This document shows positions 48,001-60,698 of a stretch of 64,000 nucleotides of DNA, in pieces; the first letter of the stretch is position 1, and each line of letters starts with the position of its first letter. The DNA lies in contig BSBM01000047.1 of assembly GCA_027924585.1 (NCBI GenBank), positions 17,852,001 through 17,916,000 of the forward strand, given 5' to 3'. The notes below the pieces were generated by a model, which saw nothing but the letters and a program-made list of their open reading frames with translations, was not told where the DNA came from and ran no database searches. The position numbers were made by a program, and so were the translations under genes. This stretch comes from Larix kaempferi. Taxonomy: Eukaryota > Streptophyta > Pinopsida > Pinales > Pinaceae.

Positions 48001-49592
48001 GTTATAAAATAAAACATTGAATTTCTATGAAATCATGAATTTGATCTTGTATAATGTAATAAGGTTGTTTAAAAGGATTATAGTGAGTTTGCTTATGAAT
48101 TGAATAGGAGATAATTTTAGAATTGATTTCAAGATATTTCTAAGCCTTTGTTAATACTTATGAATGATGATTATAATATTTTACTTATGTTTGTATCATA
48201 ATAATTCATAATGCATTATGTTTGTATAATAGTTGATAATGTGTTCTGTAGAGTGTAGATATTGTTTTTTTTAATATATATATACAAAGTTATTCTATTT
48301 ACGAAAAGCATACTAATAATTATTAGGGATTATATATGTAGTATACCTACATCAAATATTTATGTAATTGTTGTACTGTTTATATGATGTGATTTCTAAG
48401 TGCTAAGAATTTATATTTAGAAGAAATAATGACTGTGAGAACAATGGTATTGCTATCAGCATATTTATTAGATTATCAGATAAACTATCTGCTATTCTAT
48501 AATTGTAAGAACTTGTAAGAAGAATTACAGTCTGTATCCTTTTAAGTTTTCTGTATATTATATTGGAATACATTCCTTTATTTGAAACTACATTTATTAT
48601 AAGGGTAAAGAATCAACATTCAGATCATATTATTAATATCTTTCTAATCTATTACTTAAGACAAACTTCTCTGTACTAGAGTACATCACGAAAGTGAAAG
48701 GAAAAATACAGAGAAGAATTATATTCATCATTATGAAATTTTCCAAATAAATCATTCTATCATATATGCAGATAAATTTATTAGTTCGGTACTTTGATAA
48801 TTGACAGTATTGAAACATAACAAAGTTTTTAATAGTGCTATTTCAGAATATATAGAGCAAGATAATTAGAAAAAATGATGTAGAACCTATTTAGACTTTA
48901 TAGGTGGAAAAACACCCAAAGAAGACCGTTCCTCCCAACCATCTCCTGAAAGCAGCCAAAGTTACTTGCTTTAGGACCCCCGAGCCTATTCACTGAACCA
49001 CCAACATGAAGATACTGTGTAGAAGATTATGACAATCTCTTTGTACTTCATTAATCATGAAGACTTGCACACAAATCACTATCTGCAAACTCAACAGATT
49101 AACTTGACAATCTCACTCTGCAACTCATTCTAGCATCCCCTCATTGAATTCCTCTTATGTGCTCAACATGACAATTTCTAGCAATCACAAGGCAAAGTAT
49201 GTGTGGGCTTCCTGCCCCATTCGATGGTTATATGTCTACCTAGGTCTTTGGGTCAATTGAAAATCATTTAATGAGCCACCTGCTCGGTTCCACCTTCCTT
49301 GGGGAACATAACCACAATTTTAAGTAGCTTGCCTCCTGCAACAGCTAGTAAGTGAGGGAAGATGCAACCACTTGTCATTTTCCTTCTACAACAGTTTCAT
49401 TCAACCTAGTGGGTCAATGAACACTCTTCAACAATCCTCTTTGGATGAGCATCTCCTATTTTAATTTATTAAATAATAATAATATTCAATTACATTCATC
49501 CTTGACCATCCTTGGTCATAAAACTTTACAATAAAATTTAGAGTAATGTTTTTCCACAAACATAAAATGTTTCATGTTCTAGGTAGGTTACA
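40932..49592 (-). repeat. 3' LTR of chromovirus II, split by a nested solo LTR
   Basis: Outer pieces 40932-41195 and 45821-49592 together make about 4.0 kb. The - strand begins TGTAACCTACCTAG and ends GGAGGTATTACA. The innermost 1.26 kb of the joined LTR matches the 5' LTR at 59349-60608. A possible TATA (CATAAAAAC, - strand, 46894-46902) is near the point where the 5' copy breaks off. Open frames in it (46264-46485, 48633-48818) have no domain. Confidence 0.88.
41196..45820 (-). mobile_element. Nested solo LTR, family S (4625 bp)
   Basis: Starts TGTTACACCC and ends GGGATGTTACA on the + strand, so TG...CA ends are present. It is flanked by the perfect 5-bp duplication CTTAT (41191-41195 and 45821-45825). 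Removing it and one CTTAT restores collinearity with the chromovirus II 5' LTR at about 59608. No gag-pol motif lies inside, so it is a solo LTR left by LTR-LTR recombination. It contains (AT)n at about 45042-45082 and open frames at 41886-42125 and 44060-44370 without known domains. Confidence 0.92.
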
Positions 49593-49608
49593 AACACCCG
49601 CTCTTAAG
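49593..49608 (-). other. Polypurine tract of chromovirus II
   Basis: The - strand reads CTTAAGAGCGGGTGTT directly before the 3' LTR, resembling the tract of chromovirus I. Confidence 0.7.
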
Positions 49609-49631
49609 TTCAACATCATCCTCGATGTTGC

Positions 49632-50052
49632 TTAATCATCATCAAAGCATTCCTGGAACGGAATTGGATATGCTACCCACATATGACTCTCCAATTCCCA
49701 AGTTGCTTCATCTCGACTAAGGTGCTTCCATTGCACCTTTACGTGTCCAATGGTGCCATTCTAGAGTAAAATTTCTCTCTTGTCGAGGATACAATCCGGT
49801 TCCACCTTAAAATCTCCTTCTGGTTCCACCTGTATGTCATTCCAATCGATTACATGAGTAGCATCATGTACATACTTTTTCAAAATAGAAATATGAAATA
49901 CATTATGTATTTTCAGACTAGCTCGTAAGGCCAACTAATAAGCCACTTGTCCAACTCTAGATAATATTTTGAATGGTCCACAATACCTGGGTGCTAATTT
50001 AGCATATTTCCCCAGCTTAAATGAGCTCTTTTTGGGTTTTACCTTGACAAAC
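49632..50052 (-). pseudogene. Integrase C-terminus and chromodomain, chromovirus II
   Basis: Continuation of the integrase cut by the nested LTR. The frame includes KPKKSSFKLGKYAKLAPR, FHISILKKYV, VQWKHLSRDEATWELE and ends with a run of Asp and a TAA at 49632, just before the polypurine tract. Two in-frame TAG codons occur. The reading frame is the same as that of the part right of the insertion once the insert and one copy of the duplicated CAAAC are discounted. Confidence 0.85.
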
Positions 50053-53000
50053 TGTCACATACCCAAAAATTCGTAAAATTTTAAAAACTTTCTAAGCGTC
50101 CAAACATCATTAATTATCACTGTGGAAGATAAAATGTATGTACAACATCTATATTTACTATTTTAATATAAGCATCATTATAACATCTCATAACTATTAA
50201 CATTTAATTGTAAACATTAATAAAACTTTGCTTGTCTACAGAAAGGTCTTCTTATATTCTCACAAGCAACCCCAACTAAAATATACAACTCTTTATGACA
50301 TATCTTATTCTAATAGCATAATTTAATAATGTTCCATCACTTTTCCCACCTTAACCAATTCCTTCTACTAACTTAAACATTTAAAATGAACAATACATCG
50401 TACCCAAACTTTCCTTAGTCATCAAAAGGACACTCTATCTAACATATTCATCTTTATTCATACTTGAGGATTACTAATTGTGAAATGCAGTTTACTCATC
50501 AAACCTAAGACATATTTGTCAGAGAAAGAATTTATTTATATAAGCCTCTAATATATATATATATTTATTTGATCAAGCGGTCCACAAAGTACACTTATAA
50601 TTGATTATTCCCAACTTAACTACATGTAAACAAGAGACAAAGATATAAATAACAACCATCATATTAGTAATATGCCTAAGGTACACAAATTTAAAGTAAA
50701 CAAAACTGAAGAAATAACTGAGACACAATATCAAGGGAATACACAAAAGAGATGCACAAATATGACCACAATTATCCAGAGAGATATACACATGATGCAT
50801 ACATACCAAGAGAACATTTTGACGTGGTTCACCCATATCTTTGGCTACGTCCACAAAAGGTTGTGTTTTTATTAAAAACAAAGTGAAGGGTTACATTCTC
50901 CTACAACACAATTGTCGCAAGACTTATTTTCTTCAAGCCTTCCTTACATGAAACATCTTCCAAAAACAATATATCCTTTGTTGAGAGAATAAGGTTCTTC
51001 ATGCAACACCACAAGGGTTGATAAACCTTTCTACAAATTCTCAATGAATAAACCCTTCTATTCTATGACTTATATGTCCAATTATAATTATTTTATACAT
51101 ACCATATGTCATATCATATTGTAATAATACCAACATATAACTCAAGTATATTATAACATAATCCCACATAGTTTTTCTTTTAAAATTACTAAAGTCACAC
51201 CTTTATTATCCATAATTTATTCCACTATTATCTGTATATTTGGTGTAGATTAATCCCTTTGTAGAAGTCTTCCTCTATAATAAATAGGTCCATTTAACTA
51301 TAAGGGCTTCAAATATTTCCACAAACCTTATCCTAGAAAACATTTCAAACACCCTACGATATAATTGATAAAGTGCTAATACTTTTATGATTATAAATTA
51401 TTATTATCAAAACTTCTAAGTCATAAGTATTATGACAGTTAGTGAAGAATACCTTCGCTTTATTATGTCTCTAATTTAATAACATACTTGTGTTCGACAT
51501 TCTTGTCTCAAACCTAAGGTTCATGTTATCAACACTAAGTATTAAGAAAATATATACATATGTACAAAGTAAAGTATGTTTGATCTAGCATCTAACCTAT
51601 AAGAAGGTGTGCATTGCAATTATGCAAGGGAAGGTGTTTGGACCAACATCAAGAAGTGTATAGCTATAAACATAGTCTGAGAAGAAAAAATTAGTGTCTA
51701 ACTATACGATGAGACATAAATCAAGCCAGTATTAAATATATAAGCTATATGCCCTTTTCAACCTAGCCTTAACATAAAAGTGAAGGCTAACCTTTATGAT
51801 TTCATCCATTTTCCACCAAGTTTTCCCTCATCACTGTTGTGATAAATCTAGCTAAGAACTATATGTTACTGAAATCTCAAAACATACTATGTCTCAGAAC
51901 AGTGTGTTAAATCAATATCATATGGAAAATAGAAATTTATTACAGTATTAAATAAGTCGAAATCCTAAACCTGGGTCTAATGGAATTTTGTGGCTTTTCA
52001 CCCACAGAACTTGGCGGTGAAAAATATATAAAGACTTGAGATCTCAACAGAGAACTAGACATTGAAAATTATAACTTAGTAGAGTTTGACAATGATTAAA
52101 TAGACTCGAGTCCTAAATCTAGCATTACTTCCTTTACGAATGAAATCGGAATAAAATCATAGTCTGGTGGTGTTGGAAGTAGCTTATTTGTGAGTGTGCT
52201 CCCTCTACAGATCCATCCTTTCATGAGTTCACTAATGAGCAACTGTAAAATAATGTACTCAACTCCCAAATAAAATTGATGGGGATTGCACTCGATGAGG
52301 AGCAACAAAGGACATCGCCTTGCTAGCGGGGGTTTAAGCCAGAAATACTCCACATTCTTACAGCGCTAGACTTTGATCGGTAAGATAAAATGTAACAGGA
52401 CTTTCTAGCAGGAAAACGAGTTGGAGCTTGACATGATATCATACAAATGCAATGGCCAACAAACCAGGGTACTAAGCTTAACTCGCACTCAAAGGACTAT
52501 AGCAACAACCGAAGAGAAAAATAGGATTTACGTTTTTGGCATTAACCAATAACCCAACATTATTGAATTAAGTAGTGGTTTATGTTACAAATTCACTCAC
52601 ATAAAATGCTAAGCAGAAGAAAACTAATGCGTACAGGTTAACGACTTAACTTGAACTCAAATGTAGAGGAATAGTATTTTATAAGTTGATGAAGAACAAA
52701 AATACGTAGAGACCAAACATATAACTAAAACCTAATAATGGATAACACATATGTATGATGCTCGAGCAGGTCTCAACAATGCATAGAGATCAAATTCAAA
52801 ATACAAATAATCGCGCTACAAAGGTACTTGCAGAGACCAGGCTTAAAACTACATTCTAACTATCGGTATAACTCATTTTAGAAATCTAAGGGGAAAAGAA
52901 AACCCTCGTATGGGCAAGGACACCATCCTATAACATACAATAGTTTAGGCCAAAACCAGGAAGGTGTTTTACTAAATCAAGATGCACGACAAAGATATTT

Positions 53001-53766
53001 CAATGCAACTTCACCAGTTAATAGATGTATAGGTTACTTATCTTATTCTGCATTTGGCCCACTGATAGATCTACTATGTTTTTCCTTTCTCCTGCGAAAT
53101 CTCTACTCTGAGTTACAGCGATTCCCGATTAAAAGATCCCTGCTCCCGTAATAATTACTACTATTAGGATCTATTCTCCAGTCACAGGATACCATTCGAT
53201 CCCTGATCAGAGATATCTCCTCCTCTCATGCTGAGTTTCCAACTCAAATCGATCCCTTAATGCTCGAATGGGATTTTCCTTTATCCCTCTCATAACGCCT
53301 TTAATGAAATCAAACCACGCCCTCCCACACAATTCGCTGTTCCACTACGAAATAAATTAAAGTGACCGAAAGCTCCAAAACCCCTTTTACTCGGTTGCGA
53401 GCACCGCTATACTTATGGATTCAATTCCCTTGAATAGCCCATCGAATACGGTAAGTCTCATTCCTTATTCCACATGGAGATGGATACGGTTTAGGAGTAA
53501 ACACAAAATTTTTCTAAGTGGTTTCATCACCATGGCTCGGTTAGCTTCTGGTGCTCCACCTCGAGGATTCTTACCAAAACTTTAAATCTCCACTCTTAGT
53601 TTTTAACTCCCCACTCTCTTAATGGAATAAGACAACAACTAATGGAACGAGCTAGTGCCAAACTCTGATTGGATTCTCAACCTTTTCGTTTTGCTTTTCT
53701 AAAAGAGTTTGTCTATGTATATATAGAGAGATAGATGTATATATATATATACATGTATATATATAT

Positions 53767-53814
<48 letters not shown>

Positions 53815-54965
53815 TAGTATAAATTACGATAATAAAAAGAAATATAAACAGATATCACTAAGAGCAAATATTTATGTATTGCATATATATATACATGTAT
53901 ATATATATACATATATATCTATATATATACATATATATATATATATAGATATGTATGTATATATATACATATATATATATATACATATATATGTATACAT
54001 ATCTATATCTATCTATCTATATATCTATATATATCTATATATATATATAGATATATATATATATAGATATATACATATATATGTATATATATATGTATAT
54101 ATATATGTGTGTATGTATATATATATAAATATACTCATTAGCATATAACTTTAACATGTAACTTTCAATAGGCTAGATTTCATATCATTCAATTAAAATC
54201 TAACTTAATAAAAGTAAGTTAGTACTCATAGATCCTTCGTATATGTATATATACATACATCTAATCATATATATACATGTTTAAGTATAACTAAGCGTAC
54301 TTAATAGATATGATTTAAATTTTACTTTCATCAATCATTTACATAATTCTTATAATACACATTCTTTTGATAATTAAATTTCTTTTCAGACACACACACA
54401 CATATATATATATATACATTAGTGTGGTAACTTAGATTTCCATGGCTTCTAGCCATAACTTCTCATCTCAAAGGACTTATAATTAATTTGTAAGTTTTAT
54501 GACATAGTGAAATTAGTTTACTTTACTCTCAGTGCTCAAGGGCACCACTGCGGCACTTAGTTATGAAATATTAGACTCACCAAGTTGCTTAGTGATCAGG
54601 TGAATTCTCTTCCTTGTCGTCTTAGTTTTAAGTTTGACTTTACTAAGGTGGGTTCTTGAATATTTTTAAGGAAACATCACTAGTTTCCCCACCTTCAAAT
54701 GTCTATAACTTAATATAGAATTTTCATGACTTCCTAGTTATCTTAGCATCCCCCCCCCCTTGGGAGAACTTAGTTACTTATTGTTTAGTGGCATTGCCAC
54801 TCTAATTCCCTAAGATTTAGAATAAAACTTATTATCATCACACAAATTTCAAGGTCCACTATTGGGGCCTTGGCCTTGAGCTCCTCACCGGAGCCAATTA
54901 CATAATTACAATTACATTTACAAAAGTAATAATAATATTAAGGGTCAAATTGGAGAGATGTTACA
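50053..54965 (-). mobile_element. Nested solo LTR, family S (4913 bp), inside integrase
   Basis: Starts TGTCACATACCC and ends GAGATGTTACA on the + strand, flanked by the perfect 5-bp duplication CAAAC (50048-50052 and 54966-54970). Its outer 250 bp match the family S copies at 45820 and 5372. No coding domain is present, so it is a solo LTR. Open frames at 50573-50881 and 52096-52353 are not recognised. A C9 run lies near 54751 and a large AT-rich microsatellite at 53735-54127. Confidence 0.93.
53735..54127. repeat. Compound AT microsatellite, about 390 bp
   Basis: Long (AT)n runs are interspersed with ATAC, ATGT and ATCT units, interrupted at about 53812-53880. Open frames on both strands translate to Tyr-Ile repeats and are artefacts. 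Likely expanded inside the solo LTR. Confidence 0.95.
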
Positions 54966-54970
54966 CAAAC

Positions 54971-55800
54971 ACATGCTCACCAACTTGGAATTCTTTCTGA
55001 TTTCTCTTTAAATCTACATGACTCTTTTGTCTGTCTTGTGCAATTTTCAGATTGCCTTGTACCTGTTTCACTGTTAGTTCCATCGCTTTCAATAACTCAG
55101 GTCCTAACATCAATTTTTCAACTGGATTACTCCATGAGATAGGAGTATTACACTTTCTACCATACACAAATTCAAAAGGGACAAGTTTAGCTGAAGCTTG
55201 GTAGTGATTATTATAAGCAAATTCAACTAAGTGCAGGTATTCTTCCCATTTAGTTGGATAATATTTAACATACATTCTTAACATATCCTCTAAAATCATA
55301 TTCACTCTTTCAGTTTGTCCATCAGCTTGCGGATGAAAAGATGTGCTGAAATTTAACTTAGTATCCAAACCTTTAAACAATGATTTCCAGAAATTTCCAG
55401 TAAATTTAGAATCTCGATCAGAAATTATTACCTTTGGAATTCCATGCAAACGAAAAACTTGCTTCATAAACGCATCAGCAATATTAGCAGCTTTAAAAGT
55501 AGTTTTAACAGGTATGAAATTGCCTGCTTTGCTAAGCTTATCTACTACTACCATTATTGAATCATTCTCCTTTTAATTTTTAGGAAAACCAGTTATCAAA
55601 TCAATACTGATAATTTCCCGCTTCCATTTTGGAATTGGTAATGGCTGTAATAAACCAGCTGGGTGTTGATGCTCAGCTTTAACTTGCTGAAATTCAATGC
55701 ACATAGCTATGTATTCAACCACTTCATTCTTCATATTTGGCCAGAAATAATCCTTTCTCAACATAGTTATCATCTTTTGGTAACCAGGATGTCCTGAATA
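54971..55800 (-). pseudogene. Integrase zinc motif and catalytic core, chromovirus II
   Basis: HKSRYSGHPGYQKM gives the two zinc His. The Cys pair reads C-I-E-F, so the second Cys is lost. A TAA at 55573 is the only stop before a 195-residue open stretch. The DD35E triad is visible: Asp in IISIDLITGFP, Asp in SDRDSKFTGNFW, Glu in QADGQTERVN. The open stretch continues through EFAYNNHYQASAKLVPFEFV to EFQVGEHVFV, where the nested LTR cuts it. Confidence 0.92.
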
Positions 55801-56466
55801 ACGACTTTTATGTACTTCATTTTAAATCAAAAACTTAATTTCAGGTACATTTGGTACATACAACCTGTTTTTATACAACATTAGACCTTTTTCATTCATA
55901 CTGTAATTTGTTATTAAATTTTCAGATATATTTTCAGCAACTTTTTCTTGTAATTTCAGATAATTCTTATCCAATTTTACCCCTACTTCAAACTGATTTT
56001 CTAAATCTGTTTTGTAAGTGCTAATTGCTGCTATAAAATTTTATTTTTCATTTCTGCTTAATGCATCAACCACCTTTTTTTCTTTACCATTTATATGTTA
56101 AATCTCAAAATCATATTCACTAAGGAAAGCTAACCACCTAGCTTGCCTTGCGTTTATATTTGGTTGATCCAACAAATATTTTAAACCTTTATTATCAGTC
56201 ATTAATAAAAACTTTCTATCGATTAGATGATGGCGCCACATCGTCAAAGCGTGTATCACAGCAGGAAACTCTAAATCATAGGTAGCGTAATTCTTTTCAT
56301 GAATTTTCAACTTTCTGGATTCATAAGCTACTGCATGACGCTCTTGTGTCAACACTCCACCTAATCCTTCATTGCATGCATCAGTGCATACAACAAAAAC
56401 TTTGTTTGGATCTGCTATTTTTAAGACTGGTGTAGTAGTTAATAGTTCCTTTAGCTTCTTAAAACT
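55801..56466 (-). pseudogene. RNase H and spacer to integrase, chromovirus II
   Basis: 56355-56098 includes HAVAYESRKLKIHEKNYATY, EFPAVIHALTMWRHHL, and MTDNKGLKYLLDQPNINAR, the gypsy RNase H core including TDNK. The part up to 56466 and the spacer below 56098 have stops. Confidence 0.88.
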
Positions 56467-57186
56467 TTATTCACACTTTTGATCCCAAGCAAATTTCTTT
56501 CCCTTTTTCTCTAAAGATGTTATGGGGTTTGTGATTCTTGAGAATCCTTCAATAAACTTTCGGAAGTAACCTGTGATTCCCATGAACGACCATACATCTG
56601 TTACATCTTTTGGGACAAGCCATTCATTAATTGCTCTTATTTTATCTGGGTCAACTGAGATTGCATCCTTGGATATCACGTGACCTAAATACTGTATTTT
56701 ATCTTTGAAAAATTCACACTTACTGAATTTAGCGTACAGTTGATGTTCTCTTAAAACTTGTAATATTATTCGTAAGTGTTCATCATGTTCTTCTTTAGTC
56801 TTTGAATAAATCAAAATATCATCAATGAAAACAATTACAAATTTATCCAAATACTGATGTAAAACATTATTCATTAAACACATGAAAACTACTGGAGTGT
56901 TAGTCAGCCCAAAAGGCATATCTACAAATTCATAGTGCCCATATCGAGTTCTAAAAGCAGTTTTAAAGATATCTTCGTCATTTATCCTTACTTGATGATA
57001 TCCAGATCTCAAGTCTATTTTCAAAAATATCGTTGCTCCTCGTACTTGATCAAACAGATCATCTATGCGGGGCAAAGGATATCTGTTTTTAATCGTCATT
57101 TTATTTAAATGACGGTAATCTATGCATAAACACAAGGTACTGTCCTTCTTTTTAACAAAAATGACAGGTGTTCCCCAAGGAGACAC
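56467..57186 (-). pseudogene. Reverse transcriptase, chromovirus II
   Basis: 239 open residues: [11 protein letters not shown] (21-31), [11 protein letters not shown] (37-47), [12 protein letters not shown] with catalytic Asp58, MPFGLTNTP (90-98), FIDDILIYS with Asp122 and Asp123, and a thumb with IQYLGHVIS. All three catalytic aspartates are kept. It begins at MSPWGTP because a stop lies just upstream in the linker; the usual DKGFIRPS segment is to the right of the first Met, past that stop. Ends at a TAA at the start of RNase H. Confidence 0.94.
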
Positions 57187-58073
57187 ACTTGGTCTTATGT
57201 AATTTTTATCAATTAATTCCTTTAACTATGATTTTAATTCGTTAAGCTCTAGGATGTTCATCTGGTAAGGAGCTTTTGAGTTTGGTACTGCACCCGGTAC
57301 TAGCTCAATGGTGAAATCCAATTCTCTTTTCGGAGGTAGACCTGGAATTTCTTCCTGGAATACATTTGAAAAGTCTTTCAGAATTGGTATATCCTCAAGT
57401 TTTAACTTATCTTCTTTAGTTGTGTGTTCATCGTTTATTACATTCACAGCAAATACTCTACATCCCTTACGTCCAACCTTTTTCATTTGTAATCCATAAA
57501 TCTATCTAACTGAATTTTTTCTAGGGATTCATTTTACTGTTACTGTTTCTCCTTTATCATTCAAGCACGTAAATGTATTTTCAAAACAATTCAAAATTAC
57601 CCTATTCTTTTCCAGCCAATCCATTCCGATTAGAGCATCATAAGACCCTAACGGTAATACATTCAGCTTTACTTGTGTCTTATACTGATTCATAAACAAA
57701 TCGCAATCTTTAACAAAATCAACTACCTTCCTTTTGGTTCTTGTAGCTAACTGAACCATCCTTTTACTATATCAGGTGATACATAACTCAAACTAGCACC
57801 TGGGTTAATTAAAATAGAGATGGATCTGTTCTGTAGCATACCTTCTATTTCGAACATTGAAGTCTGATGATCAGCTTGTCGATTCTCCAAGGTTGCATTG
57901 ATCCTGGCCATTTCCCTTGCAAAGTCACCAACTGTTGCCTCTTCCTGCACTGTATGTATGTTGCTTACAGTTCTTTTACTGTTAGGACAGTTGGTTGCAT
58001 AATGTGGTCCTTGACATTCAAAACATTTTATAGGTTCTTTTCCTTCATTATTCTTAGCATAATTATTAGGCAT
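57187..58073 (-). pseudogene. Zinc knuckle, protease and linker, chromovirus II
   Basis: 58073-57747 carries a zinc knuckle CFECQGPHYATNC (C-x2-C-x3-H-x4-C, one residue shorter than the usual x4 spacing) and a protease start SILINPGASLSYVS, where the catalytic Asp is Asn. 57759-57529 is the protease C-terminal part with LPLGSYDALIGMDWLEKN. 57486-57226 is the linker with [17 protein letters not shown]. Frameshifts or stops separate these pieces. Confidence 0.85.
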
Positions 58074-59228
58074 GTCTCTGTTTCTTACAGCTGTAAAATT
58101 ATGTTGTGCATTGATTTTAAAATTAGTTCCTTGAAAATTTATGTTAGGAAAATTTCAAGAATTTTTATTTCCAACATTCCTGTTATATTTAAAATTCTTC
58201 ATTCTTTGTTCAAAATTACTTGGTCTATTTACTTTCCAGATAGGCACACTTTCTTTCATAACAGAAATTTTCCTTCCTCATAGCCTCCTCAAGAGTTTTA
58301 GGGTTATCTTATTCAATTTTGACCTTGATGTGGAAAGGAAAACAGCTTAGAAATCGTTGTATTTTAGGCTTTTCGTCAATAATATATGGTACATACCTTA
58401 ATAAACTTAAAAATTTACTACTTAACTCTTTCATGTTCATAGAACCTAACTTTAACTCTTAAAATTCTTTAGCCTTTTCTTCATAGTATTATTCAGACAT
58501 AAATTTCTTTTTAAATAATGTCTTAAACGTACTCCAAGTTAGATACTTTTCTTAAGACTTTTTAATATTTTGATATCTTGCCACCATATATCCGCTTTTC
58601 CAGTTAGATTATAAATGGCCATCTTAGCTTTCAACCTATCGAAATAGTTATAAATTTGGAAGTACTTCTTCATTCCCGACAGCCAAGCTTCGCCTTCTTC
58701 TCGTTTCTCCATCTCCCCATTAAACATCGGAGGTTTTATCTTCTTGAACTCTCCTGAGATTTCTTCATATGGTTTCTACTTTCTCTTTTTAGGACCGCAG
58801 TCGCTATCACTGTTGTCACTGGAATACCTATGTTTCTTTTTATGTGTTTTAACATCATATTCAAAAGAAGAATTACTCTCATTTTTGGAAAATTTTAACT
58901 TCTTACCCTTATGTTGATAAGACATAGTTCCAAATTCTGATTTAGATTCTTTTCTTTTACATTTTCCCTCATTATGAAATTTATCTAGTAAAATTTGATT
59001 TAGTCCTTCTCGTGCCTTTAGAATTCTTTCATTTTCTTCTTTAACAGTTTTTATTTCAGCTTGTAAATCTTTAACAGTTCGAAGAAGTTCAGATGAATTA
59101 TCATTTAATTCCACATATATATTTTCTTCATTTACATTTTCATGTTCATGACTATTTTGTTCATTATGATGGGATCCATCCTCGGCGGATGCCTCTGCTC
59201 CATCCATTACCTGCAAATTAAATATCAA
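58074..59228 (-). pseudogene. Gag, chromovirus II
   Basis: The probable start is the Met at 59207 (MDGAEASAEDGS), 128 bp inside the PBS. Residues 40-80 form a likely coiled coil, followed by a Lys/Ser-rich stretch. A TAG at 58776 interrupts; the same frame resumes with MFNGEMEKREEGEAWLSGM and the capsid motif MAIYNLTGKADIWWQDIK (to 58539). The capsid C-terminal part down to 58074 is recognisable only in broken frames. Confidence 0.85.
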
Positions 59229-59334
59229 ATGTTCTGTACAAAAACAATTTAAAACAAAAATTAGTAACTATGTGTTTTTTGTTTTGTCGAAATACGCGAG
59301 TTGAGCCACTTTTAGGCCTAGTGTTTGAACTTGG

Positions 59335-59346
59335 GCTCTGATACCA
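59335..59346 (-). other. Primer-binding site of chromovirus II
   Basis: The - strand reads TGGTATCAGAGC, complementary to initiator tRNA-Met, two bases from the LTR end at 59349. Confidence 0.92.
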
Positions 59347-59348
59347 CA

Positions 59349-60608
59349 TGTAACACCTCCAAAAATCCATAAAAATTTAAAATTTTTCTATGTAGTTGAA
59401 ATGCTACAATTTACAATGTGGAAGATATAGTTATGAGCGATTAACTTTTATTGTTTAATATGATATGTCTTCCTTGAAATAATACGACGAGGCATATCTA
59501 TGTGTGACAGTTTTGAGATAAATGTGAACCTGCGATAGTTACATTCGTTCTCACTCATAGCATGTATATAAGGTATTAATTTACTGTTTATCTATGGTTG
59601 TATGGATGACACTTATTGTCTACAAATGCATTGTTTATTTAATGTGTCATAACCACGGAATGCATCGTTCTTTGACTGTCATCAATATGATAATTTAATA
59701 CTTATGATGATGTTTAACACTTAATTTGTCATATTTCTTAAAGTAAATGAATTCATAGTTATAACTACTATGTTGATACTGAACATGTTTCCCTCTTGTT
59801 GAAAGGGTCCTTGATGATGCCTCGAAGCTTACTTAGCTTTCTAAGTTAATGTTTAATGATGACCTTGACAGGTTACAAGTTTGGTTTACAACAAGGGTTA
59901 TGTTGGTATTATGGTCAAAGTTTTAAATCAATTATTAGCAAGGTTGAATTATTATGTAATTATATGCTTGGTCCATTTCTTAAGATAGGATTGGAGATCC
60001 TTATACATTTCCAGATGGTGTTCTAAAATGTGATCCAAACTATATAGAAAAAAAGGTGGTTAACCTAGCGACTAGCGTTGGTATTAATCTATGACAAGCA
60101 ATGCATAATGGACTATAACATAGTGTTAAAAATCTAAGTAATGGTGGTTGACAGGTCATGCATTGAATGCGACCACATGAATGTTGAGTTATGGCCTTCC
60201 ACATATCGAGAAAACCCTAACACTACGCTGGAGGGTTTGGTCTTCGAATTTGGTGTTTGTTTCAGCGATATTGTAGAGGTATGAGCCCTCTCGGCCTCCA
60301 TGGGTGTTGTGCTAATAAAGCACCACTCGCAGAGGAAGTTTCAAAAATGAATGTACTGGTCATGGTGTCTTTATGGTATCCCAGGTGTGCCTAGGAAACC
60401 ACTGCTCAGCCCTTGGCGTGAGTTCAAAACCTGCGAAGGTAAAAATTTCTTTTATAACGTTTTACCATTTTAATTCTTGTTTGTGAGGTTTCTTTCCTAT
60501 GTGTAGGCATTCATATTTTAACCAAGGATTTATGTGATGGCAGGGACACGGTTCTTGTTTCCTGCTCTTGAATTGTGCTCCTTGGCGATAACTCTTGAGG
60601 AAAGGAAA
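59349..60608 (-). repeat. 5' LTR of chromovirus II, truncated to the PBS-proximal 1260 bp
   Basis: Matches 40932-41195 joined to 45826-46809 of the 3' LTR, from TGTAACACCTCC to GAAAGGAAA, then similarity stops. The outer ~2.75 kb is missing. What follows is an inverted scrap of the missing part. Confidence 0.9.
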
Positions 60609-60698
60609 CAGGCTCGGTGGTCCTAAAGCAAGTAACTTTGGCTGCTTTTAGGAGATGGTTGGGTGGAATGGTCTTCTTTGGGTGTTTGTCCACCTATA
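60609..60698 (+). repeat. Inverted fragment of the family II LTR
   Basis: Starting AGGCTCGG.GGTCCTAAAG and continuing AGCAAGTAACTTTGGCTGCT to GTCCACCTAT, these ~90 bp are the reverse complement of about 48896-48987. Relative to the neighbouring LTR piece it is inverted and jumped by about 2.1 kb. The open frame 60511-60693 crosses this junction and is an artefact. Confidence 0.85.

Larger units (their letters stand above)
40932..60608 (-). mobile_element. Chromovirus II: decayed Ty3/gypsy element with ~4 kb LTRs and two nested insertions
   Basis: Right to left on the - strand: truncated 5' LTR (60608-59349), PBS (59346-59335), gag, protease, RT, RNase H, integrase with chromodomain, polypurine tract, 3' LTR (49592-40932 including a nested LTR). 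Its gag and pol resemble chromovirus I closely enough to belong to the same lineage. It carries scattered stops, but long stretches (RT 239 residues, integrase 195) stay open and RT/integrase catalytic residues are kept, so it looks less decayed than I. Without the two insertions its span is about 10.1 kb. Confidence 0.9.

Noticed and set aside
53652-54148. Tyr-Ile-rich open frames
   Set aside because: Artefact of the AT microsatellite on both strands.
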